Assembly: GCA_027489355.1 (NCBI GenBank)
Contig: JAIXZY010000036.1
Span: 1 to 64,000 of the forward strand
DNA from: Paracoccaceae bacterium
GTDB taxonomy: Bacteria > Pseudomonadota > Alphaproteobacteria > Rhodobacterales > Rhodobacteraceae
DNA: 64,000 nucleotides
Direction of reading: 5' to 3'
Shown here: positions 26,543 through 33,375 of the stretch, one piece after another
Position numbering within the stretch: the stretch's first letter is position 1
Layout: every line of letters starts with the position of its first letter
Made by a program: the position numbers and the translations under genes
The notes under the pieces: generated by a model
Told to the model about the DNA's origin: nothing
Databases searched by the model: none
What the model saw: only the letters and a program-made list of their open reading frames with translations

Positions 26543-27718
26543 ATGAGCGCACCTATCACGCAAGACGTGCTGACGATTCCGCGCAAGCTGCCCGCGACGT
26601 CCAAGACCAACATCGTCGGGCTGACCCGAACCGCATTGCGTGAGGCGCTGATCGCCGCCGGCACCCCTGAAAAGCAGGCCAAGATGCGCGTGGGCCAGGT
26701 CTGGCAGTGGGTCTATCATTGGGGCGTCCGCGACTTTGCGCTGATGAGCAACCTGGCCAAGGACTATCGCGCCCTGCTGGCCGACAATTTCACCATCGAG
26801 ATCCCCGAGGTCGTCACCCGCCAGATTTCCGAGGACGGGACGCGCAAGTACCTTGTCCGCATCGCCGGAGGGCATGAGGTCGAGGTGGTCTATATTCCCG
26901 AAACCGACCGCGGGACGCTGTGCATCTCGTCCCAGGTGGGCTGCACGCTGACCTGTTCGTTCTGCCATACCGGCACGCAGAAGCTGGTCCGCAACCTGAC
27001 TGCGGCGGAAATCGTCGGCCAGGTGATGATGGCCCGCGACGACCTGGACGAATGGCCCGTCCCGGGCGCGCCGAAGGAAGAAGTGCGGCTGATCTCGAAC
27101 ATCGTGCTGATGGGAATGGGCGAGCCCTTGTACAACTTCGAGAACGTCCGCGACGCGATGAACATCGTGATGGACGGCGAGGGGATCGCCCTCGGCCGCC
27201 GCCGGATCACCTTGTCCACCTCGGGCGTCGTCCCCGAAATCGCCCGTACCGCGACGGAAATCGGCTGCCAGCTGGCGATCAGCTTCCACGCCACCACCGA
27301 CGAGGTGCGCGACGTGCTGGTCCCGATCAACAAGCGCTGGAACATCGCCATGCTTTTGGAGGCGCTGAAGGCCTATCCGGGCCTGTCCAACAGCGAGCGG
27401 ATCACCTTCGAATACGTGATGCTCGACGGGGTGAACGACACCAAGGAAGACGCGCACCGGCTGGTGAAGCTGCTGGAGGGCATCCCGGCCAAGGTGAACC
27501 TGATCCCGTTCAACGAATGGCCGGGCGCGCCTTACAAGCGGTCGTCGGGGAACCGAATCCACACCTTCGCCGATATCATCTACAAGGCCGGCTATGCCTC
27601 GCCCATCCGCACCCCGCGGGGCGAGGACATCATGGCCGCCTGCGGGCAGTTGAAATCCGCGACCGAGCGCGCGCGGAAGTCGAAGGCCCAGATCGAGGCC
27701 GAAGCCGGGCTCGCCTGA
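26543..27718 (+). CDS. rlmN: Dual-specificity RNA methyltransferase RlmN
   Basis: Radical SAM enzyme that puts the C2 methyl group on A2503 of 23S rRNA and A37 of some tRNAs. The 391-residue product has the radical SAM cysteines C134, C138 and C141 ([12 protein letters not shown]), GMGEPLYNF and [10 protein letters not shown], and the second catalytic Cys in the C-terminal AACGQL. Start is ATG 26543 ([10 protein letters not shown]); the 25 codons upstream overlap the terminator region and were not used. Downstream genes on the same strand: DUF6173-like and cytochrome oxidase subunit IV. Confidence 0.97.
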   Translation: MSAPITQDVLTIPRKLPATSKTNIVGLTRTALREALIAAGTPEKQAKMRVGQVWQWVYHWGVRDFALMSNLAKDYRALLADNFTIEIPEVVTRQISEDGTRKYLVRIAGGHEVEVVYIPETDRGTLCISSQVGCTLTCSFCHTGTQKLVRNLTAAEIVGQVMMARDDLDEWPVPGAPKEEVRLISNIVLMGMGEPLYNFENVRDAMNIVMDGEGIALGRRRITLSTSGVVPEIARTATEIGCQLAISFHATTDEVRDVLVPINKRWNIAMLLEALKAYPGLSNSERITFEYVMLDGVNDTKEDAHRLVKLLEGIPAKVNLIPFNEWPGAPYKRSSGNRIHTFADIIYKAGYASPIRTPRGEDIMAACGQLKSATERARKSKAQIEAEAGLA

Positions 27719-27777
27719 CCCCTTGCGGGGAGGGCGGTTTTGCGGTCAGGTCGGACGCCCGGATGAAGGAAGCCCCG

Positions 27778-28200
27778 ATGGCCAAGGCCGCCGTTAAGAC
27801 CCCTGCCGCGAAGAAGCCCGCGCCCAAGAAGGCTGCGGCGAAGAAACCTGCTGACCGCCCCAAAAGCCCGGCCGAATGGGCGCATGACCGGCTGATCATG
27901 TACATCCGCAACTTCGAAAGCGAACTCGACGCGGAACAGGAAATCGCGATGGGCTTCGCCTCGGACGAAACCGGCGTGCTGCGAATCGAGGGGCTGGGTT
28001 TCTTCGAGCCCGACATCATCACCTTCTATGGCCGCGACGACGAGGGCGCGAAGACCCAGCTGATCCAGCATGTCAGCCAGCTTTCCGTGACGCTACGCGC
28101 CGTTCGCAAGGAAGCCGAGACCGAGCCCCCGCGCCGGATCGGCTTTCACCTCACCCCCGGCTGGATCGGCGGCGACTCGGGAGACGGCTCTGCCGGATGA
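27778..28200 (+). CDS. DUF6173-like protein with Lys/Ala-rich N-terminus
   Basis: A 140-residue cytosolic protein. The first 30 residues are a low-complexity Ala/Lys/Pro stretch, like histone H1-type tails, followed by a compact domain (SPAEWAHDRLIMYIRNFESELDAEQE, split around residues 33-58; FYGRDDEGAKTQLIQHVSQLSV). The compact part looks like the uncharacterised DUF6173 family of Rhodobacterales. The start at ATG 27778 has a GAAGGA site 6-7 nt upstream, better than the ATG at 27763. No function can be assigned; the basic tail suggests binding to nucleic acid or another polyanion, which is inference only. Confidence 0.75.
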   Translation: MAKAAVKTPAAKKPAPKKAAAKKPADRPKSPAEWAHDRLIMYIRNFESELDAEQEIAMGFASDETGVLRIEGLGFFEPDIITFYGRDDEGAKTQLIQHVSQLSVTLRAVRKEAETEPPRRIGFHLTPGWIGGDSGDGSAG

Positions 28201-28272
28201 GGTGTCGCGCCCCCGTGACAGGGCCAGTTGAATCGGCTATGGGCTTGGGCAAACAGAACATGGGGAACCACA

Positions 28273-28422
28273 ATGGCCGACCACAACCACTCTGAACACG
28301 TGCATGGCTCGATGGACATCCGCGCGCAGGAAAAGACCTTCGCGGGCTTCATCCGCATGTCGATCTGGGTGGCCGTGGCCGCCATCGCCGTGCTGGTCTT
28401 CCTTGGCCTGACCAACGCCTGA
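28273..28422 (+). CDS. aa3-type cytochrome c oxidase subunit IV
   Basis: Small single-span subunit of the aa3 oxidase in Rhodobacterales. The 49 residues have a His-rich hydrophilic N-terminus (MADHNHSEHVHGSMDI), the conserved QEKTFAGFIRMSIWVA block entering the membrane, and one transmembrane helix ending in FLGLTNA. Start is ATG 28273; an earlier ATG at 28228 has no support. No other oxidase subunits lie nearby, as is usual for this gene. Confidence 0.93.
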   Translation: MADHNHSEHVHGSMDIRAQEKTFAGFIRMSIWVAVAAIAVLVFLGLTNA

Positions 28423-28432
28423 TCCGGTCGCA

Positions 28433-29056
28433 GTGGGTTTGGGCCGGATCAGACTTGCGCTGCTCGCCCTCGCCCTCGGCGTGCTGGCCGCCTGTGGTGC
28501 CGAGCCCAAATGGGCGCCGCAGGATCAGGTCGACGCCGTCCGCTTCGTCGAGGGTCCGCCGACCTACATCACGCTTTACACCGTGGTGAACAAGCGCACC
28601 GGTTCGGGCGCGCATTCCGCGATTCTGGTCAATGCATCCGAACGGGTGATCTTCGACCCCGCCGGCACCTGGTACCATCCCAAGCTGCCCGAGCGGAACG
28701 ACGTCACCTTCGGGATGAACGACAAGGCGCTGGCCTTCTATGTCGATTATCACACCCGCATCACCTACGACACGATCGAGCAGAAGGTCTATGTCTCGCC
28801 CGAGGTGGCCGAACTGGTGCTGGCGCGGGTCAAGGCCTATGGCGCGGTGCCGAAGGCCATGTGCACCCAGGCGACCTCGTCCATCCTGCGCGGGGTGCCG
28901 GGGTTCGAGTCCCTGCCGCAGACCTTCTATCCGAAAAAGCTGTCTGCCGCCTTCGGCAAGCTGCCGGGCGTGACCACGCGCGTCATCACCGACGACGATG
29001 ACGACAACAACCACGGCGTCCTTCTCGTCCAGCACGACGGCACGCCACTGCCTTGA
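28433..29056 (+). CDS. Lipoprotein, possible permuted papain-like enzyme
   Basis: A 207-residue lipoprotein starting at GTG 28433, with lipobox LAAC (C21). The mature part has GSGAHSAILVNASERVIFDPAG, in which H61 stands before a pair of strands, and C144 in KAMCTQATSSIL at a helix start. This His-first, Cys-second order is what circularly permuted NlpC/P60-like or DUF4105-type folds show, so an amidase or peptidase role is possible, but the family is not certain. It lies 10 nt after the oxidase subunit IV gene. A run of acidic residues (TDDDDDNN) precedes the C-terminus. Confidence 0.7.
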   Translation: MGLGRIRLALLALALGVLAACGAEPKWAPQDQVDAVRFVEGPPTYITLYTVVNKRTGSGAHSAILVNASERVIFDPAGTWYHPKLPERNDVTFGMNDKALAFYVDYHTRITYDTIEQKVYVSPEVAELVLARVKAYGAVPKAMCTQATSSILRGVPGFESLPQTFYPKKLSAAFGKLPGVTTRVITDDDDDNNHGVLLVQHDGTPLP

Positions 29057-29086
29057 ACCAGCCACGCGATGCGGTAGGCTTCGCCC

Positions 29087-29698
29087 GTGACAGGAAAGGC
29101 ACGTGATTTGCGCATCTTCGGGGTAATCCTTGCGGGCGGCGAGGGGCGGCGGATGGGCGGCGTCGACAAGGCGTTGCTGCCGCTGAACGGACGTCCGCTG
29201 ATCGCCCATGTCCTTGACCGGCTTGAGCCGCAGGTCGATCGCGTGCTGATCTCGGCCAACGGCGACCCGGCGCGCTTTGCGGGGCTTGGCTGCCCGGTGG
29301 TCGCGGATGACCAGCCGCAGGGACCCTTGTCCGGGGTGCTTGCCGCGCTGGCGGAAGCCGCCCGTCAGGGGGCAACCCACGTCGTGTCCTCCCCCGTCGA
29401 CACGCCCTTCCTGCCGGGGTACCTTGTGCCGCAGCTGCTGCTGGCATCCGAGGTTGCGACAGAAGGGGTGGCGTTCGCCGCAGATGTCACCGGCGATCAC
29501 CCGGCCACCGCGCTCTGGCCAGTCGGCCTTGCCCCCGCCCTGGCCGCCTTCCTGGCGACGGGAGAGGCCAAAGTCACCCGCTTCACCTCTGCCCACCACG
29601 CCGCCCGCGCCCTGTTTCCCGATCCCCGCGCCTTCCTGAACCTGAACACGCCCGAGGACCTGGCCGCCGCCGAGGCGCTGCTGAAAGGTGCTGCATGA
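29087..29698 (+). CDS. mobA: Molybdenum cofactor guanylyltransferase
   Basis: Attaches GMP to molybdopterin to form the bis-MGD cofactor. The 203-residue product has the nucleotide-binding ILAGGEGRRMGGVDKALLPL motif near the start, ISANGDP, and SSPVDTPFLP (catalytic Asp). Start: GTG 29087 is shown; TTG 29108 (start of LRIFGVILAGG) has a better spaced AGGAAAGG site and may be the true start. Overlaps mobB by 4 nt. It probably serves periplasmic DMSO-reductase-type enzymes elsewhere; the coxL product here would need the cytosine form (MocA) instead. Confidence 0.93.
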   Translation: MTGKARDLRIFGVILAGGEGRRMGGVDKALLPLNGRPLIAHVLDRLEPQVDRVLISANGDPARFAGLGCPVVADDQPQGPLSGVLAALAEAARQGATHVVSSPVDTPFLPGYLVPQLLLASEVATEGVAFAADVTGDHPATALWPVGLAPALAAFLATGEAKVTRFTSAHHAARALFPDPRAFLNLNTPEDLAAAEALLKGAA

Positions 29699-30186
29699 AA
29701 GTCTATGGCGTCATCGGCTGGAAGAACTCGGGCAAGACCAGCCTGATGGAGCGTCTGGTGGCCGACATCACCGGGCGGGGGTTTTCGGTGTCCACCGTCA
29801 AGCACGTGCACCATACCGTCGATCTGGACCAGCCGGGGAAGGACACCTTCCGCCACCGCGCCGCCGGGGCGCGCGAGGTGGTGCTGGCCTCGGCCGACCG
29901 GCTGGCGATCATGGTCGAACACCGGGGGCCGGAGCCGGAGCTTCCGGCGGTGCTGGCCCGGATGGCCCCGGTCGACCTGATCCTGGTCGAAGGCTACAAG
30001 CGCGACGCCCATCCGAAGGTCGAGGTCTGGCGGGCCGAGACGGGGCATCCGCTGATCCAGCCAGGCGATCCGCTGGTGCGGGGCGTGGCGACGGACGCGG
30101 CCCTGACCCTGCCGGTGCCGGTTCTTGACCTGAACGATACCAGGGCAGTGGCCGATTTCATCCTGCGCGAGGTCGGGCTTGTTTGA
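29695..30186 (+). CDS. mobB: Molybdopterin-guanine dinucleotide biosynthesis protein MobB
   Basis: GTP-binding accessory protein for Mo cofactor insertion, 163 residues. P-loop GWKNSGKTSLMERLV at about residues 8-22, STVKHVHHTVDLDQPGKDT, and LILVEGYKRDAHPKVEV, all typical. ATG 29695 overlaps mobA by 4 nt, so the two are coupled. The next gene overlaps by 8 nt. Confidence 0.95.
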   Translation: MKVYGVIGWKNSGKTSLMERLVADITGRGFSVSTVKHVHHTVDLDQPGKDTFRHRAAGAREVVLASADRLAIMVEHRGPEPELPAVLARMAPVDLILVEGYKRDAHPKVEVWRAETGHPLIQPGDPLVRGVATDAALTLPVPVLDLNDTRAVADFILREVGLV

Positions 30187-31045
30187 CAGGGTGATTGTGG
30201 TGGACTGGTCGGCGGCGAACCTGCCCACCAGCCCGACCAACCGGGCGAATGCCGTCTGGATCGGCTGCCACGATGCCGAGGGCGGGGCCGAATGGCACCA
30301 TCGGACAAGAGCCTCGGCCGAGGCGCAACTGGTGCTGCTGATCGAGAACGCCCGCGCCTCGGCCCAGCGGGTGTTGATCGGCTTCGACTTCGCAATGGGG
30401 TATCCGACCGGGTTCGCCGCCCGTCTGAGCGGGGAAGCCTCCGCCCCGGCCGTCTGGCGCTGGCTCGCCGAGGCGATCACTGATGTCGAGAACCGCAACA
30501 ACCGCTTCGAGGTTGCGACCCGGATCAATGCCGCCTTCCCCGAAGGTCCCGGCCCGTTCTGGAGCCACCCGACAGGCCAAAGCTGGCCCGGCCTGCCCTT
30601 CCGCCGGACGGGGATCGACTATGCCGCGTTCGGCCTGTCCGAAACCCGCGCCGCCGAGGCGGCCGTGCCCCGCGCCAAGTCGCCGTGGATGCTGTTCAAT
30701 CCCGGCTCGGTCGGGTCGCAAAGTCTGCTAGGACTGCCGATGATCCACCGGCTTTCGCAGCGGCCCGGGGTCGCCGTCTGGCCCTTCGCTGCGCCCGACG
30801 CGCCGGTGGTGGTGGCCGAGGTCTATCCGTCTCTGCTTGCCGGTCCCGTTGCGATCCTGGCCAATGGAGAGGGGCTGACCGCCGACCAGGCCCAGGTGCG
30901 GCTGCTGTCGAAGGCGCTTTACCGGCTGGCCCGCGCCGACCGGCTTGGCCCCCTTCTCGACGCTCCGCCCGAGGCCGCCGAGGAGGGCTGGATCCTTGGG
31001 GCCGGACATGCCCCGCTCCTGGCCGAGGCGCTGGCATGGGGGTGA
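30179..31045 (+). CDS. RNase H-like fold protein linked to mobAB
   Basis: A 288-residue protein with an RNase H-like (DUF429-type) pattern: N-terminal VIVVDWSAAN with a likely metal Asp, IGFDFAMGYP at the second strand, and VVAEVYPSLLA near residue 218. The first two acidic positions match those of predicted RNase H-like nucleases. The best start is TTG 30179, overlapping mobB by 8 nt; GTG 30191 would cut into the first strand. Similar genes next to mobAB are often labelled as molybdopterin-guanine dinucleotide synthesis genes because of position only. Function is unknown; cofactor assembly is an inference from coupling. Confidence 0.7.
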   Translation: MFDRVIVVDWSAANLPTSPTNRANAVWIGCHDAEGGAEWHHRTRASAEAQLVLLIENARASAQRVLIGFDFAMGYPTGFAARLSGEASAPAVWRWLAEAITDVENRNNRFEVATRINAAFPEGPGPFWSHPTGQSWPGLPFRRTGIDYAAFGLSETRAAEAAVPRAKSPWMLFNPGSVGSQSLLGLPMIHRLSQRPGVAVWPFAAPDAPVVVAEVYPSLLAGPVAILANGEGLTADQAQVRLLSKALYRLARADRLGPLLDAPPEAAEEGWILGAGHAPLLAEALAWG

Positions 31046-31635
31046 CGATCTTCCGGGGCCTCCACTCACAGCTCCGCCCCCAGGCGGCGCGGCTCTATTG
31101 GGAGGCGTTCGGGGGCAAGCTGGGCCGCGTGCTGGGGCCGGACGACAGGGCGCTGCGGTTCTTCGAGAGGGTGATCCGGGGCGACCTCTGCTTTGCGGCC
31201 GTGGCCGACGGGGGCGAGCTGATCGGGCTGGCGGGCTACAAGACCCCGGCGGGGAGTTTTGCGGGCGGGTCGTGGGATGACCTGACCGCCGTCTACGGGC
31301 GGCTCGGCGGGAGGTGGCGGGGTGGCATCCTCTGGGCGCTGGGGCGGGAGGTCGACAACGACCGCTTCCTGATCGACGGGATCTGCGTGGCGAGGGCGCA
31401 CCGGGGCAAGGGCGTGGGGTCGCAGCTTCTGGCGGCGCTTTATCAGGAGGCCGCCGAGCGGGGCTATGGCGCGATCCGGCTGGACGTGATCCAGGACAAC
31501 TGGCGCGCCCGCGCCCTGTATGAGAGGCAGGGGTTCCGGGCGGTGCGGACCGAGGAACTGGGGGTGCTGCGCTTCCTGTTCGGATTCGCCTCTTCAACGA
31601 CGATGGTGCGGTCGCTGGAAGGGCCGGGGGAGTGA
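31036..31635 (+). CDS. GNAT family N-acetyltransferase
   Basis: Acetyl-CoA-dependent acetyltransferase of 199 residues; acceptor unknown. The GNAT core is in the second half: IDGICVARAHRGKGVGSQLLAALYQEA holds the RxxGxG/A acetyl-CoA loop (read across about 118-144), followed by IRLDVIQDNWRARALYERQGFR, the usual C-terminal arm. The start is ATG 31036 (10-nt overlap with the preceding gene) or GTG 31042 (GTGA overlap of 4 nt). Last gene of the mobA-mobB group. Confidence 0.85.
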   Translation: MGVTIFRGLHSQLRPQAARLYWEAFGGKLGRVLGPDDRALRFFERVIRGDLCFAAVADGGELIGLAGYKTPAGSFAGGSWDDLTAVYGRLGGRWRGGILWALGREVDNDRFLIDGICVARAHRGKGVGSQLLAALYQEAAERGYGAIRLDVIQDNWRARALYERQGFRAVRTEELGVLRFLFGFASSTTMVRSLEGPGE

Positions 31636-31637
31636 AG

Positions 31638-31652
31638 TGTCCACGGTGGACA
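31638..31652. promoter_or_regulatory. 15-bp palindrome between GNAT gene and aldehyde dehydrogenase gene
   Basis: TGTCCAC and GTGGACA arms meet at a central G, starting 3 nt after the GNAT stop. There is no T-run, so it is more like an operator than a terminator. It lies about 134 nt upstream of the aldehyde dehydrogenase start. Confidence 0.35.
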
Positions 31653-31785
31653 GACTCTCGATTTCCTTTTGGCTCAACACGTTAGCTTTTTCCGTTAGGG
31701 AATTGGCAACCATTGCCCCCTGCCCTTGTGGCCCCGGCCCGCACCTGTCAGATTATGATCAAATTCACCCCTCCGGAGGCAAGCC

Positions 31786-33231
31786 ATGATCACCAAGCGC
31801 GAGTTCTACATCGACGGGACATGGGTCCTACCGCTGGTCGCCAGGGATTGCCCGGTCATCGATCCCTCGACGGAAGAGGTCTGCGCGGTGATCTCGCTGG
31901 GTAGTGAGGCGGATACCGACCGGGCCGTCGCGGCGGCGAAGGCGGCCTTCCCGGCCTGGGCGGCCACACCCCCGGCAGAGCGGCGGCGGTTGGTCGAGGG
32001 CATCCTGGACCAATACAACCGGCGCAAGGAAGAGATGGCCCATGCCATCAGCATCGAGATGGGCGCGCCCATCGACATGGCACGGGACAGCCAGGCGGAG
32101 TGTCTGCCCTGGCACCTGAAGAACTTCCTGACGGCCTTCGACCACATGGAATGGGTCCGGCCTCTGGGTCCGCATGCGCCGGACACGATGATCGCGCTGG
32201 AGCCGATCGGAGTGGTGGGGCTGATCACCCCCTGGAACTGGCCGATGAACCAGGTGACGCTGAAGGTGATCCCGGCGCTGTTGGCAGGTTGCACTTGTGT
32301 GCTGAAACCTTCGGAGGAATCGCCGCTGTCGTCCATGCTGTTTGCCGAGTTCTGCCACGACGCAGGGATTCCGCCGGGCGTGTTCAACCTGGTGAACGGC
32401 GACGGCGCGGGGGTGGGCACGCGGCTGTCGAGCCATCCTGATGTCGAGATGATCAGCTTTACCGGCAGCACCCGTGCCGGGCGGGCGATTTCCAAGGCGG
32501 CTGCCGAGACCTTGAAGCGGGTCACGCTCGAGCTGGGCGGCAAGGGCGCGAACCTGGTCTTCGCCGATGCCGATGCCCGCGCGGTGGAACGCGGCGTGCG
32601 GCACATGATGAACAACTCGGGTCAAAGCTGCAACGCGCCGAGCCGGATGCTTGTGGAGCGGTCCTACTACGACCGCGCGGTAGAGATCGCGGCCGAGGTC
32701 GCGAACGGGATCAAGGTCGGCCCCGCGAGTGCGCCCGGCAAGCACATCGGGCCGGTGGTGAACAAGCGGCAGTGGGACCAGATCCAGGGCTATATCCAGA
32801 AGGGCATCGACGAAGGCGCGCGACTGGTGGCCGGGGGGCTTGGCCTGCCGGAGGGGATGAACAAGGGCTTCTACGTGCGGCCGACGATCTTTGCCGATGT
32901 GAAGCCGGGCATGACCATCGAGCGGGAGGAAATCTTCGGGCCAGTCCTGTGCATGATCCCCTTCGATTCCGAGAGCGAGGCAGTGCGGATCGCCAACGAT
33001 ACGCCCTATGGGCTGACCAATTATGTCCAGTCGGCGGACGGTGCGCGGCGGAACCGGTTGGCGCGGCAGCTTCGGGCCGGGATGGTGGAGATGAACGGGA
33101 AGTCTCGCGGGGCCGGCGCGCCGTTCGGGGGCGTAAAGGCCTCGGGCCGGGCGCGTGAGGGCGGCGTCTGGGGGATCGAGGAGTTCCTGGAGGTCAAGGC
33201 GATCTCGGGCTGGGACGTGGCGGCGGAGTAG
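31786..33231 (+). CDS. NAD(P)-dependent aldehyde dehydrogenase
   Basis: Oxidises an aldehyde to the acid with NAD(P)+. The 481-residue product has the whole ALDH active site: N151 in TPWNWP, E249 in LELGGKGAN, the nucleophile C282 in GQSCNAPSR, and EEIFGPVL at the cofactor-binding end. Ribosome site is TCCGGAGG. It is close to the classes acting on betaine aldehyde or short semialdehydes, but the substrate cannot be told from sequence. It stands 144 nt upstream of the Fe-S flavoenzyme on the same strand, with two palindromes between them; the pair may work on a methylated amine, in which a demethylase releases formaldehyde or an aldehyde product (inference). Confidence 0.92.
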   Translation: MITKREFYIDGTWVLPLVARDCPVIDPSTEEVCAVISLGSEADTDRAVAAAKAAFPAWAATPPAERRRLVEGILDQYNRRKEEMAHAISIEMGAPIDMARDSQAECLPWHLKNFLTAFDHMEWVRPLGPHAPDTMIALEPIGVVGLITPWNWPMNQVTLKVIPALLAGCTCVLKPSEESPLSSMLFAEFCHDAGIPPGVFNLVNGDGAGVGTRLSSHPDVEMISFTGSTRAGRAISKAAAETLKRVTLELGGKGANLVFADADARAVERGVRHMMNNSGQSCNAPSRMLVERSYYDRAVEIAAEVANGIKVGPASAPGKHIGPVVNKRQWDQIQGYIQKGIDEGARLVAGGLGLPEGMNKGFYVRPTIFADVKPGMTIEREEIFGPVLCMIPFDSESEAVRIANDTPYGLTNYVQSADGARRNRLARQLRAGMVEMNGKSRGAGAPFGGVKASGRAREGGVWGIEEFLEVKAISGWDVAAE

Positions 33232-33252
33232 TGACGGGCGGTCGGGCCGGGC

Positions 33253-33276
33253 CAAATTCCTTAAGAAAGGAATTTG
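33253..33276. promoter_or_regulatory. Perfect 24-bp palindrome, first of a pair
   Basis: Arms CAAATTCCTT (33253-33262) and AAGGAATTTG (33267-33276), spacer AAGA. It stands out as AT-rich in GC-rich surroundings and sits 100-123 nt upstream of the Fe-S flavoenzyme start. Likely an operator site. Confidence 0.7.
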
Positions 33277-33277
33277 A

Positions 33278-33301
33278 CAAATTTCTTACTTAAGAAATTT
33301 G
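33278..33301. promoter_or_regulatory. Perfect 24-bp palindrome, second of a pair
   Basis: Arms CAAATTTCTT (33278-33287) and AAGAAATTTG (33292-33301), spacer ACTT. Same half-site as the first except for one base pair, and one base (A33277) separates them. The centre-to-centre distance of 25 bp puts the sites on nearly the same helix side, as for two cooperating dimers. Confidence 0.7.
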
Positions 33302-33326
33302 ACCGGCGGTCGGCCCCTTCAAAAAC

Positions 33327-33355
33327 TTGACACATGTGTCGAGATTGGGCGACAT
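33327..33355 (+). promoter_or_regulatory. Candidate sigma70 promoter of the Fe-S flavoenzyme gene
   Basis: TTGACA at 33327-33332 (perfect -35), 17-nt spacer, then CGACAT at 33350-33355 as a weak -10. A 12-bp palindrome GACACATGTGTC (33329-33340) overlaps the -35. The start codon at 33376 is 20 nt downstream. Confidence 0.4.
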
Positions 33356-33375
33356 GGGGGCGAACGGAGGCCCCC

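Noticed and set aside
33253-33301. AT-rich palindromes as terminators of the aldehyde dehydrogenase gene
   Set aside because: Neither is followed by a T-run, stems are AT-rich, and the tight tandem placement before a promoter-like sequence fits operators better.
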